A stretch of DNA of 64,000 nucleotides, taken from the NCBI RefSeq assembly GCF_949987515.2, contig NC_082684.1:117780080-117844079 (forward strand). Reading direction: 5' to 3'. This document shows positions 47,087 through 59,070 of this stretch, in pieces (within the stretch, counting starts at the first letter, position 1; each line of letters opens with the position of its first letter). The translations under genes were made by a program, and so were the position numbers. Below the pieces are notes generated by a model, which saw only the letters and a list, made by a program, of their open reading frames with translations, was not told where the DNA came from and searched no databases. The DNA is from Delphinus delphis (Eukaryota; Chordata; Mammalia; Artiodactyla; Delphinidae).

Positions 47087-50000
47087 ATGGGAATAGGAAC
47101 ATACATAACTATAACTACCTTAAATGTAAATGGATTAAATGCTCCAACCAAAAGACATAGACTGGCTGAATGGATACAAAGACAAGACCCACACATATGC
47201 TGTCTACAAGAGACCAACTTCAGACCTAGGGGCACATACAGACTGAAAGTGAGGGGATGGTAAAAGATATTCCATGCAAATGGAAATCAAAAGAAAGCTG
47301 GAGTAGCAATTCTCATATCAGAACAAATAGACTTTAAAATAAAAATTATTACAAGAGACAAAGAAGGACACTACATAATTATCAAGGGATCAATCCAAGA
47401 AGAAAATACAACAATTGTAAATATGTATGCACCCAATATAGAAGCACCTCAATACACACGGCCAATGCTAACAGCCATAAAAGGGGAAATCGACAGTAAC
47501 ACAATAATAGTAGGGGACTTTAACACCCCACTTTCACCAATGGACAGATCATCCAAAATGAAAATAAATAAGGAAACACAAGCTTTAAATGATACATCAA
47601 ACAAGATGGACGTAATTGATATTTATAGGACATTCCATCCAAAAACAGCAGATTACACTTTCTTCTCAATTGCTCATGGAACATTCTCGAGCGTAGGTCA
47701 TATCTTGGGTCATAAATCAAGTCTTGGTAAATATAAGAAAATTGAAATTGTATCAAGTATCTTTTCCAACCATGTTATGAGACTAGATATCAATTACAGG
47801 AAAAAATCTGTAACAAATACAAACACATGGAGGCTAAACAATACACTGCTTAATAACCAAGAGATCACTGAGGAAATCAGAGAGGAAATCAAAATACCTA
47901 GAAATAAATGACAATGAAAACACAACGACTCAAAACCTGTGGGATGCAGCAAAAGCAGTTCTAAGAGGAAAGTTTATAGCAATACAATCCTACCTCAAGA
48001 AACAAGAAACAACTCAAATAAACAACCTAACCTTACACCTAAAGCAATTAGAGAAAGAAGAACAACAACAAAGAAAAACCCAAAGGTAGCAGAAGGAAAG
48101 AAGTCATAAAGATCAGACCAGAAATAAATGAAAAAGAAATGAAGGAAACAATAGCAAAGATCAATAAACCTAAAAGCTGGTTCTCTGAGAAGATAAACAA
48201 AATTCATAAACCATTAGCCAGACTCATCAAGAAAAAACGGGAGAAGGCTCAAATCAATAGAATTAGAAATGAAAAAGGAGAAGTAACAACTGACACTGCA
48301 GAAATATAAAGGATCATGAGAAAATACTACAAGCAGCTATATGCCAATAAAATGGACAACCTGGAAGAAATGGACAAATTCTTAGAAATGCATAACCTTC
48401 CAAGACTGAACCAGGAAGAAATAGACAATATAAACAAACCAATCACAAGCACTGAAATTGAGACTGTGATTAAAAACCTTCCAACAAACAAAAGCCCAGG
48501 ACCAGATGGCTTCACAAGCAAATTCTATTAAACATTTAGAGAAGAGCTAACACCTATCCTTTTCAAACTCTTCCAAAATATAGCAGAGGGAGGAACACTC
48601 CCAAACTCATTCTACGAGACCACCATCACCCTGATACCAAAAACAGACAAAGATGTCACAAAAAAAGAAAAGTACAGGCCAATATCACTGATGAATGGAT
48701 CACACAACATGATCAAGTGTGGTTTCTCCCAGGAATGCAAGAATTGTTCAATATATGCAAATCAATCAGTGTGATACACCATATTAACAAATTGAAGGAT
48801 AAAAACCATATGATCATCTCAGTACATGCAGAAAAAGCTTTTGACAAAATTCAACACCCATTTACGATAAAAACCCTCCAGAAAGTAGGCATAGAGGGAA
48901 CTTACCTCAACATAATAAAGGCCATATACGACAAACCCACAGCCAACATAGTACTCAATGGTGGAAAAAAAAACTGAAACCATTTCCACTAAGATCAGGA
49001 ATAAGACAAGGTTGCCCACTCTCAAAACTATTATGCAACATAGTTTTGGAAGTTTTAGTCACAGCAATCAGAGAAGAAAAAAGAAATAAAAGGAATCCAA
49101 GTCAGGAAAGAAGAAGTAAATTGTCACTGTTTGCAGATGACATGGTACTATACATAGAGAATCCTAAAGATGCTACCAGATCTAACTAGATCTACTAGAG
49201 CTAATCAATGAATGTGGTAAAGTAGCAGGATACAAAATTAATGCACAGAAAACTCTTGCATTCCTATACTCAGAAAACTATAAGGCACTGATGAAAGAAA
49301 TTAAAGATGATACAAACAGATGGAGAGTGATACCATGTACTTGGATTGGAAGAGTCAACACTGTGAACATGACTATACTACCCAAAGTAATCTACAGATT
49401 TAATGCAATCCCTATCAAACTACCACTGGAATTTTTCACAGAACTAGAACAAAAAATTTCACAATTTGTATGGAAACACAAGAGACCCTGAATAACCAAA
49501 GCAAGCTTGAGAAAGAAAAACAGAGCTGGAGGAATCAGGCTACCAGACTTCAGACTATACTACAAAGCCACAGTAATCAAGACAGTATGGTACTGGCACA
49601 AAAACAGAAATATAGGTCAGTGGAACAGGACAGAAAGCTCAGAGGTAAACCCACGCACATATGGTCATCTTACCTTTGATAAAGGAGGCAAGAATATACA
49701 ATGGAGAAAAGACAGCCTCTTCAATAAGTGGTGCTGGGAAAACTGGACAGCTACATGTAAAAGAATGAAATTAGAACACTCCCTAACACCATACTCAAAA
49801 ATAAACTCAAAGTGGATTAAACACCTAAATGTAAGGCCAGACACTACAAAACGCTTAGAGGAAAACATAGGCAGAACACCTCATGACATAAATCACACAA
49901 ATATCCTTTTTGACCCACCTCCCAGAGAAATGGAAATAAAAACAAAAATAAACAAATGATACCTAATGAAACTTTAACACTTTTGCACAGCAAAGGAAAC

Positions 50001-50744
50001 CATAAATAAGACGAAAAAACAACCCTCAGAAGTGGGAGAAAATATTTGCCAACCAAGCAACGGACAAGAGATTAACCTCCAAAATATACAAGCAGCTCAT
50101 GCAGCTCAATATGGAAAAAACAAACAACCCAATCCAAAAATGGCAAAAGACCTAAATAAATATTTCTCCAAAGAAGATATACAGATTGCCAACAAACACA
50201 TGAAAGAATGCTCAACATCACTAATCATTAGAGAAATGCAAATCAAAATTACAATGAGCTATCACCTCACACAGGTCAGAATGATCATCATCATAAATTC
50301 TACAAACAATAAATGCCGGAGAGGGTGTGGAAAAAAGGAAACCCTGTTGCACTGTTGGTCAGAATGTAAATTGATACAGCCACTATGGAGAACAGTATGG
50401 AGGTTCCTTAAAAAACTAAAATTAGAACTACCATACGACCCAGCAATCCCACTACTGGGCATATACTCTGAGAAAACCATAATTCAAAAAGAGTCATGTA
50501 CCACAATGCTCATTGCAGCACTATTTACAATAGCCAGGACATGGAAGCAACCTAAGTGTCCATCAACAGATGAATGGATAAAGAAGATGTGGCACATATA
50601 TACAATGGAATATTAGCCATAAAAAGAAATGAAATTGAGTTATTTGTAGCCAGGTGGATGGACCTAGAGACTGTCACATTGAGTGAAGTAAGTCAGAAAG
50701 AGGAAAACAAGTACCGTATGCTAACACATAGATATGGATTCTAA
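47087..50744 (+). pseudogene. L1 ORF2 (endonuclease and reverse transcriptase) pseudogene
   Basis: ORF2 supplies the nicking endonuclease and reverse transcriptase for target-primed insertion. The ATG at 47087 opens an AP-endonuclease-like domain (TTLNVNGLN, CLQET) that hits a nonsense codon after 58 residues at 47261-47263, then stays in the same frame to 47911. The RT domain shows NKSPGPDGF near 48490 and the catalytic FADD at 49130-49141. The C-terminal Cx3Cx7Hx4C zinc knuckle at about 50320-50375 is intact. Deletions lie near 48697 (RT) and 49270 (about 38 residues present in the copy at window start), and a 4-bp loss near 50612 removes the frame before the final stop at 50742-50744. Confidence 0.93.
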
Positions 50745-50953
50745 AAAAAAAGGTTCTGAAGAACCCAGGGGCAGGACAGGAATAAAGACGCAGACATAAA
50801 GAATGGGCTTGAGGACAGGGGGAGGCGGAAGGGTAAACTGGGATGAAGTGAGAGAGTAACATAGACATATATACACTACCAAATGTAAAACAGCTAGTGG
50901 GAAGCAGCTGCATAGCACAGGGAGATCAGCTCGGGGCTTTGTGACCACCTAGA

Positions 50954-50978
50954 GGGGTGGGATAGGGAGGGTTCGGGG
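50954..50978 (+). promoter_or_regulatory. G-quadruplex-forming motif in L1 3'UTR
   Basis: Five runs of three or more G with loops of T, ATA, A and TTC satisfy the G3+N1-7 pattern. Mammalian L1 3'UTRs often carry guanine-rich tracts in this region. Folding is predicted, not shown. Confidence 0.75.
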
Positions 50979-51080
50979 AGGCGCAAGAGGGAGAGTATAT
51001 GGGGATATATGTATATGTATAGCTGATTCACTTTGTTATAAAGCAGAAACCAACACACCATTGTAAAGCAGTTATACTCC

Positions 51081-51086
51081 AATAAA
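51081..51086 (+). terminator. L1 polyadenylation signal AATAAA
   Basis: It lies 6 bp before the A-tail that begins at 51093, in the standard cetartiodactyl L1 end ACTCCAATAAAG. Confidence 0.85.
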
Positions 51087-51115
51087 GTTGTTAAAAAAAA
51101 AAAAGCTTAAGCAGT

Positions 51116-51944
51116 TTATTCATCACAGAAGCTCAGTATTCACTCCCACGTTGTTTTCCTTTCCTTGCTCCTCATTTGGACAAAATAAAGAAAAATGCAT
51201 TTTTCACAAAATTCCACACACACACTTGCAGTTTTTTTCTGCTTGGAAATGACAGTGTGGGCGTGCAGAAACCAGTGGGATCTAGAAGGACATCAGTCAC
51301 TTTCACAGCTGGAGTCATAGCACTTTCCTTAGGGGAAACTTTCTGCGGCAAGCAGAACTTGTTTCATCCTCACCAGGACAGGACAGAGATCAGTAGTAGG
51401 AAGAGCCAGCATCCCACCCACGAGACTTTTATGCCACTCTTGGGCCTGGTGGAGAAGACTTAGTCTTCTACCCAAGAATGGTCTGTATGCCTCCATTTCC
51501 CTTCTGAATTCAAGGAGGAGTACAGAAAACGCCATGAAGCCAGCTCCGAACAGAACAAGGACTTAACTCCAATGTTATTCAAAAGTGGTCCCAGGGGAGA
51601 GTTCTCCAGTGGTCTCTCTGTCCTTCCTTCCTAGGTCCAAAATACTTGAGTTGACCTCTCAAAATGCAAAGAAAAGGAAATCCTGAGTGCAGACATCAGG
51701 TTCTAAATTACTGACCATCCCAAAAGAAGTATAGTCTTGCTTCAAGCTTTCCTTCAAATGGGAAACGATTCACAAATCACGAAGCCATTGGGAAGGGTTT
51801 GGGCAGACTATCACTTTCAAGCATCGAAATCATCAATCCTATCTGAGAGCTATTTCATTCTCGACAAAATCCTGTCACCTCCCAAGATTACACCTAGAGA
51901 CAATGAAGCCACCAGCCCTTTGGCAGATGGCAGAATCAACCTTT
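51116..51944. other. Unassigned non-coding DNA
   Basis: Nothing recognised; frames of 68-95 codons overlap on opposite strands. Confidence 0.4.
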
Positions 51945-52150
51945 ACGGGCCAGGCACCGAGTGCTGGGCTCTAACCCTTCCTCCATGCACTACCCTCACT
52001 GACTGTTGGCCAGAGGCACATTCCACAGATGAGAAAAGAACCCACAGACCCATCAGGAGTCATATTTATATGGCCAAGAGCAGGGCCTTTGTGGACAAGT
52101 GGATTTTGATTCCAATCCCAGTTGCTTCTTTACCAGGTAAGTCTCAGTTT
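51945..52150. mobile_element. Possible MIR fragments in opposite orientations
   Basis: CGGGCCAGGCACCGAGTGCT with CACAGATGAGAAAAG (51945-52035) suggests a minus-strand MIR. GGATTTTGATTCCAATCCC with AGTCTCAGTTTCAGC (52095-52155) suggests a plus-strand one. Both weak. The 173-codon frame at 51737-52258 crosses them. Confidence 0.45.
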
Positions 52151-53044
52151 CAGCACATGGGCCTCTCATACACGGTTCATAGGAAGAAGATCAACTGGAA
52201 TTGGAATATTTGTTTAATTATATGCCTAAATATAGTTTCTAATTACCTTGTTGAATAAAGGCCGTTAAGTCCAAAAGGAATCCTGCAAATACCCATTGGT
52301 GTTAATCAATAAATCTTAAAAATTCTGGTAGTCCAGAGAACATTATTTTTAGAAGAATACCATTGCTGTCTTATACAACTTCTGCTTGTCTGAATTTAGA
52401 GCACCCTAACATTTTCAAATCCTATTTCTAACACCTTCAATAGAAATGTGTGTAAAACAGGAGAAATCTGGGAGTACTGTGTGTTATCAGAGTCTGATTA
52501 TTTCTATTTATCCTTTTATTTGACACACTAGGGGTTTTCAAATCCCAGCATAGGGCAATTCATCAAAGTGAGATTTGGAAGAGGTGAGAGGTGTATCTTT
52601 CTATTCGAAAGTGGAGAAGGGTTATTGCACATATGGACCTCTCAAGCAGAACGATTCTAGGGAAACACATATCTGAACGTGGGGGATTTGGAAATAGATT
52701 CCCTTAAAACTGTCTATAGATGTGAACTTCCCAGAAAAACTTCAGCTACCAGGAGTACACACACACCCATTTAAAGATTGCAGCTTAAGATACCATGTGC
52801 TTTTACTAGTCTTATAGTTGCCATTAAATCTGTTTTGAATAGGTTTCTCCCACTTACATACTTAGCAAATTCATGCTCACCTTTGGGGACACAGTTCAAC
52901 TATTCCTCAGTGAATGGCCACAGTTAGTTGCTCCCTTTTACTCTACTTTCCACCCACCTTCACTTTAGCATGTACCTCATTGCCTGTTTCCATGCCTGTC
53001 TCCCCAAGGGTGGGGTGCCTGCTACACACAGCATCTGGAATACA
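52151..53044. other. Unassigned non-coding DNA
   Basis: Nothing recognised. Confidence 0.4.
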
Positions 53045-53560
53045 GCAGATGATCGAGGGAAAAGGCTGTGACATGGATTCAGACACCACTGCAGAAATCT
53101 TGGCTAAAGTAATGGTTGTTTGGACAACATTGGGGATGGAGATGATAAGAAATAGCAGGATTTGCTCATGGGTCCTACGTGATTTGAGGAAGAAATAAGA
53201 GCTAATGATAACTACTAGATCTCTGGCTTCAACAACTTCTCTGCTTGAAGGTGGTACAATATCTTGTTGCAGAGAAGACTAGAGTGGGGAAGATTTACCA
53301 TGTTGAGTAGGCCATTGGCTATATTAGTGTGGAGGACAGGGCTGACAGGTCAAGGCTCTAAGTATGAATTTAAGATTTAAAAGCATATAGAAGGTATTTA
53401 AAGCCAGAGGACTGGATAATATCACTGAAGAAGAAAACTGTACAGTAGAAAGAGATGAGAACCAGGGCTGGGAAATTCCAACCAGTTGAAAGAGGGTATC
53501 GGTAGGAACAACACATTCAGGTATGCAAGGCATTCACTAAGTAAAATATATCACATTTAT
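53045..53560 (+). mobile_element. Ancient interspersed repeat, family not assigned
   Basis: AGTAATGGTTGTTTGGACAA, TGATAACTACTAGATCTCTG, TTTAAAAGCATATAGAAGG and GGTATTTAAAGCCAGAGGAC follow the order of a widespread old repeat. The stretch may belong with 24150-24410, which resembles an earlier part of the same element. Confidence 0.5.
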
Positions 53561-54629
53561 CTGAGCTGGAGATATAGAATTTTTATTTTTTTAATGCTTA
53601 CTCTTTACTTCTTTTTATTATTATGTTATTTGTTTATTTAACATTTTCCTCTTACAGTTAACCGTGGTTTTCACGTTTTTGCAGAGAAAACAATACTTTC
53701 ATTCCAGTAAAGTAAATATCATTTTTCTCACTTATTGTCATGGTTTAGCCACAAAAACATCTTTCTTCATGCATATGTGCCAAACTCATACACAGGAATA
53801 GGCAGTCATGCGATTTTCTAACACCACCTGTGAACATTCATTATCAAATCATTACTCTGCCTACAACTACGTTCACTCTCCCATTCCCAAAAAGCAACAG
53901 AAAATAGCCTTCTGTGGAATTCTACTTATACTGCCTCCTTTTTTGGTTTGTTGTTATGATCTGCTTGTGCATTTCACTTTGAACGGCAAAACTTTGTCAA
54001 ACGAATATTAGTCAGTTTTTCCCTTTGCCCACGGAGATGTCAAGGCTTCATGATTAATGGATGGTATTTACTTGACAACAATGTTTATTTAAGTCAGTGA
54101 CAGATCCTAGTTTTGCTTCTTCAGATCAGGAAATCTTATGAAATCTAGAAAAGCCTTGGGACTTGGCTACAGAAGAATAGGTCTTCTGCAGATGACACTT
54201 CATCTTGGAAGCTGAAAAAGGAAAACTTATGTTATCAGTCCCCCAGTGGTTAATTCATATTGAGAAGAATCTATCCTTGTCCTCCTTTTTCAGATTCAGG
54301 TTTTGGAGTCCGAATTAGGACTACTGGATTGAGTTCCTTCCACATACCTCTCCCCACCCATTAAACGATTAACATTACCTGAGAGCTTATGAGAATCTCT
54401 GTGCTGGAATGGCCACTATTTGTTACTTTGCTGAGTTCTTCCTTCTGATCTCACCAAGTTTGAAAGCAGACATTCAGCAACTAAGGGTTATGTGTAAAGA
54501 CTTGAAGTTAAAAATTGAGAAGTAGTCATTATCCATCAGTTGGAAAGTGATTAACTTTCCATTAAAATTATTTTAGATCCCCTAACCATTATTATTTAGG
54601 TCACCTAGCACCCAGGTTGTGGTCTCTAA
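53561..54629. other. Unassigned non-coding DNA
   Basis: AT-rich; no repeat or exon recognised. Confidence 0.4.
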
Positions 54630-55350
54630 ATACCACTTCCCATTAAAAAATAAACCAGGGTTCCTAATCCCAAGTCTGGAGCAGGAAATGGACAAAATGA
54701 ACCTAGAACATTTTGTATCAGAAAGTTAAAAAACACTCAAACACCAATAGAATTGTGTCCAAAAGACACAGAAGGCAGCTTGAAGGACCTTCCACTGGCC
54801 AAGGAAGGTACACCTTAAGCATAAGAATAACTGCAATGGATTAAAAACTACCAAATGTATTAATATAAGTTCATAGTAATAATTCTTTCTTTAAAACTTA
54901 CTGGTCATCTTTGGAGGATGCTTGGTCATTAACTCACTGTTTTAAATGTTAGGAAATAAAAGGAAAGAATCAAGTATTTATCCAACCTTTCTATATGAAT
55001 GATACCTCAAAGTACTCTAATAACTGATAAGGGGAAGTATCCTTTTAAGAGGTATTCAAGCTGCTAAAAAAAAATTTTAACGATAACATTAGAACTACAT
55101 AGTTTTTCAAACTCTGATGAACTAATAGATCTAGGTAACAATCATCAGTGGGCTGCTAAAATCACAAAAAGAGAGACAACCAGTTTTTCTGTAACCCCTA
55201 ATGGAAATACACACCACCACTGACAAAGTACTTTTGAAAAACAAGTTTGAATTTGAAACAAATCATGCCTTTAGAATTATCAGTTTGTGGGAAAAAAGTG
55301 GATACAGTAGAATATGTTAAACGACACTAAAAAAATGTAATCAACAAAAT
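54630..55350 (+). mobile_element. Possible old LINE 3' region
   Basis: CACAGAAGGCAGCTTGAAGG, CCACTGGCCAAGGAAGGTAC and ACTGATAAGGGGAAGTATCC resemble the long 3'UTR of old L1M elements. The family could not be confirmed. Confidence 0.35.
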
Positions 55351-55369
55351 GCAGACTTGAAATTCTACA

Positions 55370-55560
55370 GCAATGTTATTCAAAGTGTGATCTATTGACA
55401 ATGTAGTCCATAAACTGTTTATTACTGATCTATGATAAGTATAGAAATTGAAAGGAAGCATTTAGAAATGTTTATAGCAATTTAACATTATAATCTAACA
55501 TCCAAGCCTCTGGACAGTGGACTCATCTTATTGAATAGAGTATAGCTATATTCAGGTCAC
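55370..55560. mobile_element. Possible hAT-like DNA transposon remnant
   Basis: GTTATTCAAAGTGTGATCTA and TAGAAATTGAAAGGAAGCAT resemble a Charlie-type non-autonomous element. No inverted ends found. Confidence 0.35.
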
Positions 55561-55734
55561 CCGAAATCAGATCTAACTTATATGATGAATCGTATGTACT
55601 GTGAACTATTTATTAGTCAGGAGCAATAGGACCATGTTACAATTTATCTCAGTTTAAGTATAATTGGTCAACGGTGACCCCAAAATGTATAAAGTCTGGA
55701 ATCTATTTCTTTCACCCAAAGATAATTTAATGTC

Positions 55735-55945
55735 AGAAAACAGATCAGTTGTTGCTAGGGTATGGGGTTAGGGGGAGGATAGGATACATTATAGAGGGTA
55801 CAAGGAAACTTGATTAATATGGTCATTATGTTGCCTATGAGGATTATTTCACAGGTGTACACATATGTCAAACTCATCAAATTGTATTCTTTAAATATGT
55901 GCATTTTATTGTACATAAATTATGTCTTAAAAACTGTAAACTTTT
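55735..55945 (+). mobile_element. Old L1M 3'UTR end
   Basis: GTTGTTGCTAGGGTATGGGG, CACAGGTGTACACATATGTC and CATTTTATTGTACATAAATT fit an L1MC/L1ME-type terminus. Confidence 0.75.
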
Positions 55946-55959
55946 TTAAAAAGAAAAAA

Positions 55960-57282
55960 AGTTTAGGGATATCTGCTTCTGTTTAAGATTTAGAAAACTG
56001 CAAAGAATATTACTCTAACATTAAAAACAAGAAAAAAGCTGAATAATCTACAAAGGCAGAACTTTTCATGAACCCATCATTAAGCTGTGGTCACTAGGCA
56101 ACCAACTGATCCATTTTTCACAAGCGACTAGTCCTTCCAAGGGGCTATGAGACATGTGAACTGTTCATATTTGGCAGTGCCTAGAAGAAAGAAGTGGGCA
56201 CCACACAAGCCTGAAAGAAAGAAATCAAATAAATTTTAATGAATTCTTAAAGGCAAGTATGGATAAGCAGGTCACTGTGGAATGGCTGGGGGGCCCCAGA
56301 CATAAAGAAAGTTTGCAAGTGTTCACAAGTGCTTCTCTACCAGCTTTTGATGAGAAAGATTGGGGTTGGGCAGGAGACTGGGGAAAGACTCCCTCAGTAG
56401 CATGCAGGCAGCAGGAGGTGATCAATGGAAGAAAAAGACAGGTAGGAAACCTCACCTTCATTCCCACACCTTCCCCTCCTGTGAATCAAAAGCCTAGGCC
56501 ACTGGGAAAGGGGCATAAGCCCTTTGACTCACAAGGGCACAGACAAAGATCCATAGTTCTGGGAGATACATAGAAGCAAAATTTGTCTTCTTTGGGGGAA
56601 AAGATAGAAAACTCTTTCCAAAGTACAGGCAAAAATCCCTCACTGCTGGAGGAATGGTAGAATCAAATCCGCTACCCCTGGGAGGGCCAAGAAATATTCA
56701 CACTCAGGATCTTACACTGATACAAAGCAGAGGGTTTTGGTTTTTAGTTTTTTAGGTTTGTTTTTAACTTTTTTGTTTTGTTTTGTTTACCACTAAGGAA
56801 GGATTATCATACCTTCCCACTCAAGACTAATTCTACATGTAAGAGGTAATGTGTTGGTAAAGGTTTAAGTACCAGTGCTCCAAGGCTAGAAAGTCCAGAT
56901 TTGCAGTTTTGTGGGAAATTTGCCTGAGGATTTGTAGGAAATCTGGCCAATCTCCATGATGCAAGTATGACCATAATCTCCTGTTTCAAACTATGTCCTA
57001 TGACATCACTGAACATGGAGTTAGAAAGAGAGGTGCACATCTGGCTTTCATGAGCCCATATGAGACAGCTCCAGCACATCACTGAATACAAAGAAGAGTT
57101 TAGAAGACTGCCTTTCACCCTCCCACCATGCTTCAGGGGTACAGAGACAACTTATAGCTAATTCAGAAGCAGGAACACTGAGAAAAAACCTCCAACACTC
57201 AAGCCCCAACACTAAACACAAAGTAAGAGCAACCTACTGCTACAAAAATTTGAAGCCTTAGATGCACTAAAGATAACAACAA
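55960..57282 (+). mobile_element. Old L1M 5'UTR/ORF1 region, left part
   Basis: AACTTTTCATGAACCCATC, GGCAACCAACTGATCCATTT and CAAGGGGCTATGAGACATG follow the 5' region of old L1M elements. It continues after the younger L1 at 58339. Confidence 0.6.
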
Positions 57283-58338
57283 TGAAAAGAAAACCCACAG
57301 AGTGGGAGGAAATATTTTCAAACAAAGCAACCAACAAAGGATTAATCTCCAAAATATACAATCAGCTCATGCAGCTCAATATCAATAAAACAAAAAACCC
57401 AATCAGAAAATGGGCAGAAGATCTAAAAAAAATTTCTCCAAAGAAGACATACAGATGGCCAAGAGGCATATGAAAAGAGGCTCAACATCACTAATTGTTA
57501 GAGAAATGCAAATCATAACTACAAAGAGGTATCACCTCACACCTCAGAATGGCCATCATCAAAAAATCTACAAACAATAAATGCTGGAGAGGGTGTGGAG
57601 GAAAGGGAACCCTCCTACTCTGTTGGTGGGAATGTAAAGTGGTACAGCCACTATAGAGAACAGTATGGAGGTTCCTTTAAAAACTAAAAAGAAAACTACC
57701 ATATGATCCAGCAATCCCACTCCTAGGCATATATCCGGAGAAAAATTCAAAAGGATACATGCATCTTAGTGCTCACTGTATCGCTATTTACAGTAGCCAG
57801 GACATGGAAGCAATCTAAATGTCCATCGACAGATGAACGGATAAAGAAGATGTGGTACATATATACAGTGGAATATTACTCAGCCATAAAAATAAATAAA
57901 ATAATGCCATTTGCAGCAACACGGGTGGACCTAGAGATTGTGATACTGAGTGAAGTAAGTCAGACAAAGACAAATGTCATATGATATTGCTTATATGTGG
58001 AATCTTAAAAAATGGTACAAATGAACCTATTTACAAAACAGAAATAGAGTCGCAGATGTAGAAAACAAACTTATGGTTACCAAGGGGGAAAGGGAAGGAA
58101 GGATAAATTTGGAGATTGGGATTGACATATACACACTACTATAAATAAAATAGATGACAAATAAGAACCTACTGTATAGCACAGGGAACTCTATTCAATA
58201 CTCTGTAATGACCTACATATATGGGAATAGAATCTAAAAAAGAGTGGATATATGTATATGTATAACTGATTCACTTTACAGCAGAAACTAACACAACATT
58301 GTAAATCAACTATAGTCCAATAAAAATTAATTTTAAAA
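57283..58338 (+). mobile_element. 5'-truncated LINE-1, 1.06 kb, nested in L1M
   Basis: It holds the ORF2 C-terminus and the whole 3'UTR, ending CTATAGTCCAATAAAAATT. The target duplication is AAAGATAACAACAA at 57269-57282 and AAAGATAACAGCAA at 58339-58352 (one mismatch). The ORF2 part (57283 to about 57980) is broken by frameshifts and its zinc-knuckle histidine reads leucine. The 3'UTR differs from that of the 44.6-kb L1, so it belongs to another subfamily. Confidence 0.92.
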
Positions 58339-58665
58339 AAAGATAACAGCAACAACAAAACTCAACTCCAGATCAAGTTCTAACTATATTGGCTCAACAC
58401 CCCACACTAACAGCCTAAAAGCCTAGGTGTAACAATTTCCAGGCTACTATTACCTCAGAATTTACTGTTCTTCTAGACATAATGTCTAGCATTCAGTCAA
58501 ATTTACACAACATACAAATAAGTCAGGTAAATCAAACCATTGTCAAGAGGCACAGCAATCAATAGAACAGATGTTGCAACTACTGAACAGTGACTTTAAA
58601 ATAAATATGATTAATATGGTAATAGGCCCATTTTTAATGGTGGACAAAATATTAAAACAGGTAGG
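58339..58665 (+). mobile_element. Old L1M ORF1 region, right part
   Basis: ACTCAACTCCAGATCAAG, GGCACAGCAATCAATAGAAC and GATGTTGCAACTACTGAAC match the L1M/HAL1 ORF1 5' part, continuous with 57282 once the inserted L1 is removed. Confidence 0.65.
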
Positions 58666-58740
58666 AACTTTCTAATTCATTATCCTCTTTTCATTATAGA
58701 AAAGAAAAATATCTTTTGCCATCAGTAGTAAAATATGTGT

Positions 58741-58837
58741 GTGTGTGTGTTTTCCCCCCTTCCTTCCAATTTCTGGTATTATTATTTCTGATATTATAAA
58801 ACCAGAAATTGGAAGGAAAGGGGGAAAACACACACAC
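58741..58837. repeat. Inverted repeat: 36-bp arms, 25-bp loop, with CA/GT ends
   Basis: The left arm 58741-58776 and right arm 58802-58837 are complementary at 35 of 36 positions. The right arm is CCAGAAATTGG, then AAGGAAAGGGGG, then AAAA(CA)n. The loop is 58777-58801. The right arm continues into a CA array to 58856. A third copy of the arm lies at 60024-60060. Confidence 0.95.
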
Positions 58838-58857
58838 GCACACACACACACACACTT

Positions 58858-59070
58858 TGGCTTTGGAGCCAGAGAGGAATTTGTCACCACTAACTGTGTA
58901 AACTTAAGCAAGTTCATTTAACCTCTGAGAATTTCTTTTCCTTATTTCTGAGTTGCGTATAATTCAGAGAGTTGTTAAGTTAAAACTACATGGTACATGT
59001 AAAGTCTTTAGCACATATTAAATGCTAAAAAGAAAATGCACAGTAAACAGTGGTTGCTAATGCGGTCATT
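58858..59070 (+). mobile_element. MIR SINE, near full length
   Basis: GGCTTTGGAGCCAGAGAGG, AGTTCATTTAACCTCTGAG and AGTCTTTAGCACATATTAAA run in MIR order. It starts immediately after the CA array. Confidence 0.82.

Larger units (their letters stand above)
44572..51104 (+). mobile_element. Near-full-length LINE-1, inactive
   Basis: About 6.5 kb, or 6.3 kb without an inserted SINE. The order is 5'UTR (44572-46138), ORF1 (46139-47028), ORF2 (47087-50744), 3'UTR with AATAAA at 51081-51086, and a 12-bp A-tail. The 5' end opens with CAAGATGGTGGAGGAG, as in cetacean L1 5'UTRs. Flanking AAAACCTAAGCGGT (44558-44571) and AAAAGCTTAAGCAGT (51101-51115) look like a decayed target-site duplication, which would make this a complete insertion. 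Multiple stops, frameshifts and at least two ORF2 deletions show it cannot move itself. Confidence 0.93.

Noticed and set aside
10016..52142. Consensus splice donors CAG|GTAAGT at 10023, 11331 and 52137
   Set aside because: No upstream open exon with an acceptor and no downstream partner; this hexamer is expected several times by chance in 64 kb.
51737..52258. 173-codon open frame
   Set aside because: It crosses probable MIR fragments, has no domain or signal, and lacks splice or promoter context.
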